64,000 bases of DNA from Methylobacterium dankookense (GTDB taxonomy: Bacteria > Pseudomonadota > Alphaproteobacteria > Rhizobiales > Beijerinckiaceae), in assembly GCF_902141855.1 (NCBI RefSeq), contig NZ_CABFVH010000020.1, positions 38,198 through 102,197 on the forward strand, in the 5' to 3' direction. The notes below the pieces were generated by a model. It saw nothing but the letters and a program-made list of their open reading frames with translations, did no database searches and was not told the DNA's origin. Of the stretch, positions 24,722 through 35,791 are shown one piece after another. Both the position numbers and the translations under genes were made by a program. Each line of letters starts with the position of its first letter. Position 1 is the stretch's first letter.

Positions 24722-24905
24722 TCCGCGCCCGCAACTTGATTTGGCCGCAAACGGGGCCGATGCCCCGGCAAGCGGCCGGCAGGAAGCGGTGGGCGCCCGC
24801 GCGCCCGCCGGACCCGCCGGGTTGCTCCCTGTGGGTGGCGCCATTACCACTGCCCTGCACCTGAGCCGTTCACGCGCTCCAACGCCCGGCCGGAACCCTC
24901 CTCCG

Positions 24906-27779
24906 TTGCGCATCCTCGCCTTCTTCCTCGCCTGTCTCGTCTGCGGCCTGGTGGCGAGCCGGCCCGCGGACGCGGTCGAGGCGGTGCGGGTCACCCTGGA
25001 CAGCCCGGTCATCGATCTGACGCCCGCGATCGAGCGCTACCGCTCGGACGGCGACCTCATCCAGATCTCGACCGCGCCGGGCAAGGACGGCATCGTCCGC
25101 CGCATCGTGGTCAAGGCGCGCGACGCCGGGGCGCGGCCGGACTGGATGGTCTTCGCGCTCACCAACGACACCGACGAGCAGATCGACCGCATCCTGGTGG
25201 CGCCGCATTTCCGGCTGGTCGATTCCGGCGTGGTCTGGCCGGATCTCGGCGGCTCGCGCATCGCCGCGATCACCGCGAGCCAGGGCATCCGCCCGGAGCG
25301 CGACGAGAACCCGGAAGCCGACCAGTTCGTCATCACGCTCGATCCCGGCACCACCGTCACCTACGTGGCGGAGCTGCGCGGCCCCAATATCCCGCAGGTC
25401 CATCTCTGGGACCAGGACGCCTACCGCAAGAAGGCCGCGGGCCTGACCCTCTACAAGGGCATCATCATCGGCATCGCGGGGCTGCTCGCCCTGTTCCTCA
25501 CCATCGTCTTCGTGGTGAAGGGCGCGATCATCTTCCCCGCCGCGGCCGCGCTCGCCTGGGCGGTGCTCGCCTATGCCTGCATCGATTTCGGCTTCCTGCA
25601 GCGGGTCTTCACCGTCACGGAGCTGGCCGAGCGGGTCTACCGCGCCTCGGCCGAGGCGGTGCTCGGGGCGACGCTCCTCGTCTTCCTGTTCGCCTATCTG
25701 AACCTCTCGCGCTGGCACGTGCGCTACAGCCACGTCGCCTTCTTCTGGCTGGCCTTCCTCGCCGGCCTCGTCGGGCTCGCGGTGTTCGATCCGCCCGTGG
25801 CGGCGGGCGTGGCGCGGATCTCGATCGCGGCGGTGGCCGGCGTCGGCCTGCTGCTCATCGTCTATCTCGCCGCCCATAACGGCTACGACCGCGCCATCCT
25901 GCTGGTGCCGACCTGGACACTCCTCGTCGTCTGGGTGGCGGCGGCAGGCTTCGCGGTGACCGGGCAGATCGGCAGCGAGCTGGTCCAGCCGGCCCTGATC
26001 GGCGGCCTCGTCCTCATCGTCATGCTGATCGGCTTCACGGTGATGCAGCACGCCTTCGCGGGCGGCGGCCTCTCGCACGCCCTGGTCTCGGATACCGAGC
26101 GCCGCGCCCTCGCCCTCACCGGCGCCGGCGACGTGGTGTTCGACTGGGACGTGCCGGGCGACCGGGTCTTCGCCGGTCAGGAGATCGAGGGCCAGCTCGG
26201 CCTCGCCCGCGGCGCCCTCGAAGGGCCGGCGGCGAACTGGCTGCAACTGCTCCACCCCTTCGACGTGGAGCGCTACTCGGCGGCCCTCGACACGGTGATC
26301 GAGGAGCGGCGCGGGCGCATCGTCCACGATTTCCGCCTGCGCGCGTCGAGCGGCGCCTATTACTGGTACCGCCTGAAGGCGCGGCCGGTGATCGGCTCGG
26401 ACGGCGAGGTGGTCCGCGTGGTCGGCACCATCGCCGACGTCACCGAATTGAAGACCGCCGAGGAGCGCCTCCTGCACGATGCCGTGCACGACAGCCTCAC
26501 CGGCCTGCCGAACCGCGAGCTGTTCGGCGACCGGCTCGACGCGGCGCTCGCCTTCGCGAGCCAGGACGCGCGCCTGAAGCCGACGGTGATCGTCCTCGAC
26601 ATCGACCGGTTCAAGGGCATCAACGACGCGATCGGCCTGTCGGCCGGCGATTCCATCCTGCTCACCCTGTCGCGCCGCCTCGGGCGCCTGCTCCGCCCCC
26701 AGGACACCCTCGCCCGGGTCGCCGGCGACGAGTTCGCCGTGATTTTGCTCTCCGAGCGCGACCCGGACCGGGTGCTCGCCTTCGTCGAGATGATCCGCCG
26801 GGCCATCGCCACGCCGATCACCTATGCCGACCGCGAGATCTTCCTCACCGTCTCGATCGGCCTCGCCCTGTACGAGACGGGGGCACAGGTGAAGCGCGAC
26901 GACGTGTTCAAGAACGCCGAGACCGCGATGATCCAGGCCAAGCGCGGCGGCGGCGATCGCATCGAGGTCTTCCGCGCCCATATGCGCGCCGAGCGCTCCG
27001 ACCGCCTGATGCTCGAGGGGGACCTGCGCCGCGCGCTCGAGCGCAACGAGATGAAGGTGCTGTTCCAGCCGATCGTGCGGCTCGAGGACCGCACCGTGGC
27101 GGGCTTCCAGACGGTGCTGCGCTGGGACCATCCCAAGCTCGGCCGCATCCCCGCCTCGACCTTCATGCCGGTCGCCGAGGAGAGCGGCTTCATCGTCAAT
27201 CTCGGCATCTTCGCCCTGGAGCGCACGGCGCTGGAGCTCGCCGCCTGGCAGCGGGCGCTGGAGGTGGAGCCGCCGATCTTCGCGTCCGTCGACGTCTCCT
27301 CGCGCCGCCTGCTGCGCCACGACCTCCTGCACGACGTGAAGACCGTGCTGGCGCGCTCCGGCGTCCTGCCGGGCTCGCTCAAGCTTCAGCTCTCCGAGGG
27401 TCTCGTGATGGAGAACCCGGAATACGCCGCGCAGATGCTGACCCGCATCCGCGACCTCGGGGCGGGTCTCTGCCTCTCCGATTTCGGCACCGGCTACTCG
27501 GCCCTGTCCTACCTGCAGCGCTTCCCCTTCGACACGATCAAGGTCGACCAGTCCTTCGTCCGCCAGATGGCGACCGGCAAGACCGCGATCCTGCGCTCCA
27601 TCGTGAAGATGGCCACCGAGCTGAACCTCGCCATCGTCGCCGAGGGCACGGAATCCGAGGCGGACGCGCAGGCGCTGATGGAGCTTGGCTGCGAATACGC
27701 GGAGGGCACGGCCTTCGGCGAGCCGATGACCGTGCTCCAGGCCCGCCAGCTCGTCGGGGCCGCCCCCGAGGCCGCCTGA
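24906..27779 (+). CDS. Membrane GGDEF-EAL protein with extracellular sensor, PAS domain and altered active-site motifs
   Basis: A protein of about 957 residues from a TTG start at 24906, which directly precedes a signal peptide ending near PADA; the weak Shine-Dalgarno leaves the start uncertain. Layout: a periplasmic ~160-residue sensor (7TMR-DISMED2-like), about seven transmembrane helices (~180-400), PAS/PAC (~415-515), GGDEF (~525-685) and EAL (~700-945). The GGDEF core reads AGDEF (residues 606-610). The EAL motif reads QTV with Gln735 in place of the catalytic Glu, so c-di-GMP hydrolysis is doubtful, while AGDEF can still be active in some cyclases. DFGTGYSALSYL and VDQSF are kept. It is probably a c-di-GMP synthase or an effector rather than a phosphodiesterase. 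Confidence 0.85.
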   Translation: MRILAFFLACLVCGLVASRPADAVEAVRVTLDSPVIDLTPAIERYRSDGDLIQISTAPGKDGIVRRIVVKARDAGARPDWMVFALTNDTDEQIDRILVAPHFRLVDSGVVWPDLGGSRIAAITASQGIRPERDENPEADQFVITLDPGTTVTYVAELRGPNIPQVHLWDQDAYRKKAAGLTLYKGIIIGIAGLLALFLTIVFVVKGAIIFPAAAALAWAVLAYACIDFGFLQRVFTVTELAERVYRASAEAVLGATLLVFLFAYLNLSRWHVRYSHVAFFWLAFLAGLVGLAVFDPPVAAGVARISIAAVAGVGLLLIVYLAAHNGYDRAILLVPTWTLLVVWVAAAGFAVTGQIGSELVQPALIGGLVLIVMLIGFTVMQHAFAGGGLSHALVSDTERRALALTGAGDVVFDWDVPGDRVFAGQEIEGQLGLARGALEGPAANWLQLLHPFDVERYSAALDTVIEERRGRIVHDFRLRASSGAYYWYRLKARPVIGSDGEVVRVVGTIADVTELKTAEERLLHDAVHDSLTGLPNRELFGDRLDAALAFASQDARLKPTVIVLDIDRFKGINDAIGLSAGDSILLTLSRRLGRLLRPQDTLARVAGDEFAVILLSERDPDRVLAFVEMIRRAIATPITYADREIFLTVSIGLALYETGAQVKRDDVFKNAETAMIQAKRGGGDRIEVFRAHMRAERSDRLMLEGDLRRALERNEMKVLFQPIVRLEDRTVAGFQTVLRWDHPKLGRIPASTFMPVAEESGFIVNLGIFALERTALELAAWQRALEVEPPIFASVDVSSRRLLRHDLLHDVKTVLARSGVLPGSLKLQLSEGLVMENPEYAAQMLTRIRDLGAGLCLSDFGTGYSALSYLQRFPFDTIKVDQSFVRQMATGKTAILRSIVKMATELNLAIVAEGTESEADAQALMELGCEYAEGTAFGEPMTVLQARQLVGAAPEAA

Positions 27780-27950
27780 CGACGGCCTCCCCACGGCTGC
27801 GTCTTGTCCCGGCGTCCGGGACTATTGCCCACGTGTCCCCGGCGCTCCGGAGCCTGTTGAGGCTGCCCGCACCCTGCCCTAGCGATCGGGGCGAGGGCCG
27901 GGGCGAGAGACATCGCATGAACACGGCCGGCCCCTCCAAGAGGGCTACCG

Positions 27951-28382
27951 ATGAAAGCGCTGCTGTTCTCCGCTCAGGGCCGCATCGGCCGCGGGCAATT
28001 CTGGAAGGGTGTCGTGCTCTCGACGCTCGCCATGCTCGTCGTCCTGACGGTCGCGAACCTGATTCTGGCCCAGTTCGTCCCCAACGAGGCGTCCGACGAC
28101 GGCGGATTCAAGGCGACGGGCGCCGCCGCGATCCCGATGGTGCTCGCCAACTTCGCCGTGATCGGCCTCTTTGCCTGGTCCTCGATCTGCCTCGGCATCA
28201 AGCGCTTCCACGATCGCGGCAAGCCCGGCATCTGGGTCCTGATCAGCTTCGTGCCGATCATCGGCGGTATCTGGTATCTGATCGAGACCGGCTTCCTGAA
28301 GGGCACGGACGGCGCGAACGCCTACGGGCCCGACCCGCTCGCCGGCTCCCTCCCCGCCGGCGCCCTCGCCGCCGCGCGCTGA
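27951..28382 (+). CDS. DUF805 family membrane protein
   Basis: A 143-residue polytopic protein of the YhaH/DUF805 type. The N-terminal RIGRGQFWKG matches the family's R.sR..fW.. block, three or four hydrophobic helices follow, and the loop LGIKRFHDRGKPGIW is characteristic. The function is unknown. It is followed by a stem-loop terminator. Confidence 0.88.
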   Translation: MKALLFSAQGRIGRGQFWKGVVLSTLAMLVVLTVANLILAQFVPNEASDDGGFKATGAAAIPMVLANFAVIGLFAWSSICLGIKRFHDRGKPGIWVLISFVPIIGGIWYLIETGFLKGTDGANAYGPDPLAGSLPAGALAAAR

Positions 28383-28409
28383 TCCGCAACCAGATCGGTT
28401 CGATACGCA

Positions 28410-28448
28410 GACACCCGGTGCCGCCGCAGCGGCGCCGGGTGTCTGCTT
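28410..28448 (+). terminator. Stem-loop terminator after the DUF805 gene
   Basis: GACACCCGG (28410-28418) pairs with CCGGGTGTC (28435-28443) around an inner GC-rich hairpin, followed by TGCTTTT. Confidence 0.75.
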
Positions 28449-28596
28449 TTCAGAAACGGGAGCGTCCGCAATCGGTAGCGAGCCTCCGTTGACGATCGAT
28501 TTAAGTCCGCCTTAACCATGTCGCGGCATCGTCTTGTGCATGATGGGTATGGGCGCGCACCGGGCGGCGCGCCGCCCGCACGGGTGGAGAGTGGGC

Positions 28597-28953
28597 ATGG
28601 CCGAGGCGGCGCGGCGGTTCGAGAGCCGGAGCAATCCCGACGTCGTGCGTCGGCTGATCGCCCGCCCGATCCGGCTGGAGCACAGCCGGCTCGTCCCGCC
28701 GCCGCCCGAGCCGGAGGTGCTGCCCGAGCCCTTCGAGCCCGAGGTCGAGGCCGCCGTCACCGGTGAGCGCGACGTCGAGGTGCTCGAGGCCGAGCTCGCC
28801 CTGCTCAAGGCGGTGCTCCAGGCCGAGCGCGACGAGGTGGCCCAGCTCCGCGCCCGCCTCGCCCTCGCCGACGACGAGCCCGAGATGGACGTGCGCGCGA
28901 TCCGCGAGCGCTGGGCCGCCCTCGTCGACCACCTGCTGCTGACCCGCCGCTGA
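28597..28953 (+). CDS. Hypothetical acidic coiled-coil protein
   Basis: A 118-residue protein. Basic N-terminus, a Pro/Glu-rich linker (PPPPEPEVLPEPFEPEVEAA), then a clear coiled coil (about residues 60-95, DVEVLEAELALLKAVLQAER) and a short C-terminal helix. ATG 28597 is preferred because GGAGAG precedes it; an upstream in-frame GTG/ATG cluster at 28534-28549 has no ribosome binding site. It lies 30 bp before the reductase-like gene, so the two are likely one operon. No known domain is recognised. Confidence 0.6.
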   Translation: MAEAARRFESRSNPDVVRRLIARPIRLEHSRLVPPPPEPEVLPEPFEPEVEAAVTGERDVEVLEAELALLKAVLQAERDEVAQLRARLALADDEPEMDVRAIRERWAALVDHLLLTRR

Positions 28954-28983
28954 ACGGCCGCCTCGCGTGACCAGGAGACGCCC

Positions 28984-29922
28984 ATGAGCGCGCGTTGCTC
29001 GCTCATCGTCAACGGCAAGGCCGTGCGCGTCTCGACAGGGGACACCCCCGTAGAGGCGGCGCTTGCCGAGGGCATGATCGGATCGCTCCAGGCCCTGCAC
29101 GGGGCCGGGCTGCTCGGCCAGGGGCCGGGCGTCGCCCCCCGCCGGACCAAGAGCCGCCGCGGCCGGGCCGACACGCTGAAGCTCGCCGCCTCGACCGCCG
29201 CGCCCATCGTCGCCGCGGAGCCGCGGCACGTCCCGACCACGTCGCGCAAGGGCACGCTCACGGCCGTGCGCGTCCTCAGCCCGCACGTGGTCGAGGCGGT
29301 GGTGACGCTCGAGAAGCGGATCGTGCTGGAGCCGGGCCATCAGGTCGCCCTCAGCATCGAGGAGCTGAGCCCCGTCACCCTCTGCCCGACCCTGCGCGTC
29401 GACGGCTCGGCCGAGCTGAACGAGGCCGTGTTCCACTGCCCCCGCGACGAGGACGGGAACTCCCTGTTCGAGGCCGTCGGGCTCGACGTGGCGGTGAAGC
29501 TGAAGGGTCCGGTCGGGCGCGGCCAGTACCGGCCGGGCGGCGGCCGCCTCGTGCTCGTCGCCGCCGAGACGGGCTTCGGCGCGATCTGGTCGATCGCCCA
29601 TGCCGCCCGCTACATCGAGCCGGCCCGCGAGATGACCGTGATCGTCGGCGCGCGTGATTCCCGCGACCTCTACATGCGCGAGAGCCTGGACTGGCTGCGC
29701 CGCACCGGCATCGGCCGCATCGTGATGGTGGCCGACCGCGGCCGCCAGCGGCCGCCGGACGTGCGGCCCGGGCCGCTCACCGCGCACCTGCCCAGCTTGC
29801 GCGCCACGGATGTGGTGCATGTCGCGGGCTCCGCCGCGACCATCGGCGCCGTGCAGGTGCTCGCGGCCTCGGTCGGCGCGCGCTGCTACCCGATCCCGGT
29901 CGAGGGGCTCGATCCGGCCTGA
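28984..29922 (+). CDS. Ferredoxin-reductase-like protein with degenerate ferredoxin and flavin regions
   Basis: A 312-residue protein. The C-terminal half (about 175-310) is a convincing NAD-binding domain of the ferredoxin-NADP reductase superfamily: GPVGRGQY, VLVAAETGFGAIWSIAHA, VIVGARDSRDLYM, and VHVAGSAATI. The N-terminal ~30 residues (CSLIVNGKAVRVSTGDTPVE) look like the first strands of a plant-type [2Fe-2S] domain, but the Cys cluster is absent and a basic linker follows. The middle domain lacks the RxYS flavin motif. Electron transfer is therefore doubtful; it may be an NAD-sensing or structural derivative. It is preceded by AGGAG and co-directional with a coiled-coil gene. Confidence 0.6.
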   Translation: MSARCSLIVNGKAVRVSTGDTPVEAALAEGMIGSLQALHGAGLLGQGPGVAPRRTKSRRGRADTLKLAASTAAPIVAAEPRHVPTTSRKGTLTAVRVLSPHVVEAVVTLEKRIVLEPGHQVALSIEELSPVTLCPTLRVDGSAELNEAVFHCPRDEDGNSLFEAVGLDVAVKLKGPVGRGQYRPGGGRLVLVAAETGFGAIWSIAHAARYIEPAREMTVIVGARDSRDLYMRESLDWLRRTGIGRIVMVADRGRQRPPDVRPGPLTAHLPSLRATDVVHVAGSAATIGAVQVLAASVGARCYPIPVEGLDPA

Positions 29923-29999
29923 TCAGGCTTCTTTGACGTTTTCAAGTTGATCGAACCGGAGCGGCCCGCTCGACCCGAAGCGATCGACTGGTTTCAGGA

Positions 30000-31190
30000 T
30001 CAGGCCGGCCGCCAGATCCGCTGCCGCCCGCTGATCCCGCGCAGGGCGAAGGCGCCGACCGGTTCGAAGGGGGCGCCGCAGCGCGCGGCGAAGGCGTCGG
30101 AGACGAGGAGCGGCTGGCCGACCTCGCCGCACAGGGCCTCGATCCGGCTCGCCTCGTTCACGGCGCTGCCGATCACCGTGAAATCGAGCCGCCGCCCGGT
30201 CCCGACATTGCCGTAGACCAGCGGCCCGAAATGCAGGGCGAGGTCGGCCTCCAGGGCCGGCAGGCCGGCGCGCGCGCGGCGCCGATTGAGCGCGTCATTC
30301 CCCGCGAGCGCCCCGCGGGCGGCGGCCAGGGCCGCCCCGCAGACCGGGCACGGTGAGCGCTCCGGATCCTCCACGGGGAAGATCGCGAGGAAGCCGTCGC
30401 CGAGGAACTTCAGGATCTCGCCGCCCTCCGCCCGGACCGGCTCGCCCAGCGCGTCGAGATGCTCGTCGAGCCAAGCCACCACGCGCAAGGGGTCCTCCCG
30501 GTCGGCCAGCGCCGTGAAGCCGCGCAGGTCCGCGAGCAGGATCGCGGCCGAGACCGTCCGGCCCTGGCCGCGCCGCACCTCGCCGGCGAGCACGCGCGTC
30601 GCGGTCAGGGGGCCGAGATAGGTCGTCAGCGAGTCGCGCAGGCTCTGCGCCAGGCTGAACTTGCACATGGCGAGGGCGAGTGCCGGGCGCAGGGCCGCGA
30701 AGGCGGCGAGCGCCCCGTCCGAGAAGCCGCCGGGTCGGTCCGTGGCGAAGGACAGGGCGACGCCGTACACCGCCGTGCCGGAGGTGAAGGCCGTCAGATG
30801 CAGGACGTAGTCGGTCCCGCCCTGCGCGCGCAGCTCGCCGAGCAGCGTCAGGTTCGGGACGGGCGCCGGTCCGTCGAGACGCCAGCGCAGGGAATCGCCC
30901 CCGTTCTCGAGGAGCGCGTTGATCGGCGAGCGCGCGAACTGCGCCTCGCCCTCCGGGCCGTGCTCGGTCGATTCCCGCACCAGCCCGCGCCCGCGGCGCC
31001 AGACGAGGCTGATCGCACGGAAGGTCGGGTCGATCGCCGGCATCGCCACGCTGACCCGCCAGAGCGGGATGCCCGCATCGAGTAGGGCAGCGAAGGCCGT
31101 CTCCAGGACGTCCTCCGCGCGAGAGGCGACCGCCGCCCCGGCCACGAGCCGGTCGGCGATCGCCGCGATGATCGGGTCCTTCGACGCCAC
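30000..31190 (-). CDS. Class III adenylate/guanylate cyclase with N-terminal GAF-like sensor
   Basis: A 396-residue cytoplasmic protein. Residues 1-190 look like a GAF-type sensor, and the C-terminal ~190 are a class III cyclase domain. The first metal-binding Asp is in AILLADLRGFTAL, the second in KFLGDGFLAIF, and the transition-state region is FTVIGSAVNEASRIE. These indicate an active enzyme making cAMP (less likely cGMP). A CPVCG motif (CxxC) is inserted between the second metal block and the C-terminal part; I cannot say whether it binds zinc. It is convergent with the reductase-like gene and lies 21 bp downstream of glgP on the same strand, so it is possibly read through from glgP. Confidence 0.9.
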   Translation of the reverse strand: MASKDPIIAAIADRLVAGAAVASRAEDVLETAFAALLDAGIPLWRVSVAMPAIDPTFRAISLVWRRGRGLVRESTEHGPEGEAQFARSPINALLENGGDSLRWRLDGPAPVPNLTLLGELRAQGGTDYVLHLTAFTSGTAVYGVALSFATDRPGGFSDGALAAFAALRPALALAMCKFSLAQSLRDSLTTYLGPLTATRVLAGEVRRGQGRTVSAAILLADLRGFTALADREDPLRVVAWLDEHLDALGEPVRAEGGEILKFLGDGFLAIFPVEDPERSPCPVCGAALAAARGALAGNDALNRRRARAGLPALEADLALHFGPLVYGNVGTGRRLDFTVIGSAVNEASRIEALCGEVGQPLLVSDAFAARCGAPFEPVGAFALRGISGRQRIWRPA

Positions 31191-31211
31191 GGATCGCGCG
31201 ACGCGCCGCCC

Positions 31212-33749
<2,538 letters not shown>

Positions 33750-34087
33750 AAATAGTCGCCGCCGCGTGCTCCGCGTGCCCGGGTCCGTCGTCCGCTTCTA
33801 GCGGCGGCGATCGGCTTCCGTATTGATGGACGCCGTATCCTGTTCCGGGCTTGCGGCCATTGCGAGGCGAGTCTGAGGCACATGCTCCGTCTGCAAGCGA
33901 TGTGCCGGGTTCGCGGCAAAGCCTTGCAGCCCGGCTGCAGATGACCTCAGGCTCTCACGATGTGGTTGAAGCAATGCTGAACGCGGCCGAAGGATCCCGC
34001 CGCGCGCTTTTGGGCGGGTGACGGGTCGCCGCTTCCGGCCCAGCCCCTACCTCTGGCGCGGGGAAGCAAGCCTCCGGGGAACAGCGC
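33750..34087. other. Intergenic region between divergent glgP and alpha-glucosidase genes
   Basis: A 338-bp gap without a gene. It must contain the promoters of glgP and of the alpha-glucosidase/glgA pair. No confident promoter, operator or structured RNA is seen; GGGG before 34088 serves as the ribosome binding site of the plus-strand gene. Confidence 0.5.
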
Positions 34088-35674
34088 ATGGCCGAGACCG
34101 TCTGGTGGAAACGCGGCACCGTCTATCAGGTCTATCCGCGCTCGTTCCAGGATACGAACGGCGACGGCGTCGGCGATCTCGCCGGAATCACGCAGCGGCT
34201 CGACTATCTCGCCTGGCTCGGCGTCGACGCAGTCTGGATCTCGCCGATCTATCCCTCGCCGATGGCCGATTATGGCTACGACGTGGCCGATTATTGCGGC
34301 ATCGACCCGCTCTTCGGCACGCTCGCCGATTTCGACGCGCTGGTGGCCGAGGCGCACCGGCGGAAGCTGAAGGTGATTCTCGACTTCGTCCCGAACCACA
34401 CCTCGATCGCCCATCCCTGGTTCGCGGAGGCCCGCGCCGCGCGCGAGAGCGCGAAGCGCGACTGGTACATCTGGCGCGACCCCGCGCCCGATGGTGGTCC
34501 GCCGAACAACTGGCTCAGCAATTTCGGCGGCCCGGCCTGGACGCTCGATCCGGCGAGCGGCCAATACTATTACCACGCCTTCCTGCGCGAGCAGCCGGAC
34601 CTGAACTGGCGCAACCCGGCCGTGCGCGAGGCGATGTACGACGCCATGCGCTTCTGGCTGGAGCGCGGCGTCGACGGCTTCCGGATCGACGTGATCTGGC
34701 ACCTGATCAAGGACGACGACTTCCGCAACAACCCGTCCAATCCGGATTTCGCCGCGCACCTGCCGGAGATCAACCGCTTCACGCAGGTCTATTCCGCCGA
34801 CCGTCCGGAAGTGCTCGACGTCATCGCCGAGATGCGCTCCGTGCTGCGGGCCTATGGCGAGCGGGTGCTGATCGGCGAGATCTACCTGCCGATGGAGCGG
34901 CTGATGGCCTATTACGGCCCCGACCTCTCGGGCGCCGACATGCCCTTCAACTTCCAGCTCATCCAGACGCCCTGGCGCGCGGACGCGGTGGCGGAGCTCG
35001 TCGAGAACTACGAGGCGGCGCTGCCCGAGGGCGGCTGGCCGAACTGGGTGCTCGGGAACCACGACCAGCCCCGCATCGCCGCCCGGATCGGCGAGCGGCA
35101 GGCCCGCATCGCGGCGATGCTGCTCCTCACGCTGCGCGGCACGCCGACCCTCTATTACGGCGACGAGCTCGGCCTCGGCCGCGTGCCGATCCCGCCGGAC
35201 CGGGTCCGCGACCCCTGGGAGATGAACGAGCCGGGCCATGGCCGCGACCCGGAGCGCACGCCGATGCAGTGGGATGACGGCCCCCAGGCCGGCTTCAGCA
35301 AGGTGGAGCCCTGGCTGCCGCTCTCGCCGGACGCGCCGACGCGCAATGTCGACGCGCTGCAGGACGTGCCCGGCTCCATGCTGACCCTCTACCGCCGCCT
35401 GCTCGCGTTGCGCCGCGAGCATGCTGCCCTTTCCACGGGCAGCTACCGCACCGTGCCGACGCAGCCCGAGGAGGTCTTCGCCTACGAGCGCGAGGACGAG
35501 GGCCGCCTCTTGCGCATCGTGCTCAATTTCGGCGAGGGCGCGCACGAGATCCCCCTCCCCGACGGGACCGCCTGGGCGGTGCTGCTGTCGAGCGATGCCG
35601 GCCGTGCCGGCGAGCGCGCCGCGGGCCGCATCGTGCTCGCCGGGGCCGAGGGCGTGATCCTGCTCGCGGTCTGA
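34088..35674 (+). CDS. GH13 family alpha-glucosidase
   Basis: A 528-residue (beta/alpha)8-barrel glycoside hydrolase. The N-terminal WWKRGTVYQVYPRSFQD and region I DFVPNHTS are those of oligo-alpha-glucosidases. The nucleophile Asp lies in GFRIDVIWH, the acid/base Glu in LIGEIY, and the transition-state Asp in GNHDQPR. There is no signal peptide, so it acts in the cytoplasm on maltose- or glycogen-derived oligosaccharides. It sits 117 bp before glgA in the same direction, suggesting a role in glycogen turnover. Trehalose synthase is considered less likely because its C-terminal and metal-site blocks are not seen. Confidence 0.92.
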   Translation: MAETVWWKRGTVYQVYPRSFQDTNGDGVGDLAGITQRLDYLAWLGVDAVWISPIYPSPMADYGYDVADYCGIDPLFGTLADFDALVAEAHRRKLKVILDFVPNHTSIAHPWFAEARAARESAKRDWYIWRDPAPDGGPPNNWLSNFGGPAWTLDPASGQYYYHAFLREQPDLNWRNPAVREAMYDAMRFWLERGVDGFRIDVIWHLIKDDDFRNNPSNPDFAAHLPEINRFTQVYSADRPEVLDVIAEMRSVLRAYGERVLIGEIYLPMERLMAYYGPDLSGADMPFNFQLIQTPWRADAVAELVENYEAALPEGGWPNWVLGNHDQPRIAARIGERQARIAAMLLLTLRGTPTLYYGDELGLGRVPIPPDRVRDPWEMNEPGHGRDPERTPMQWDDGPQAGFSKVEPWLPLSPDAPTRNVDALQDVPGSMLTLYRRLLALRREHAALSTGSYRTVPTQPEEVFAYEREDEGRLLRIVLNFGEGAHEIPLPDGTAWAVLLSSDAGRAGERAAGRIVLAGAEGVILLAV

Positions 35675-35791
35675 ATCTCGCGGTCTGAATTTCGACCGCG
35701 CTGCATTGCGGCGGGCGCAGTGTTGCGTTAACGAATTTCGTGGCCTGATTTGTGCGACGCAACGGAACCGGCAGGGGACAGGGGCGTTGGC

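Noticed and set aside
24870..27794. A 974-codon minus-strand open frame opposite the GGDEF-EAL gene
   Set aside because: It is a shadow of the GGDEF-EAL coding frame, with no domain-like features.
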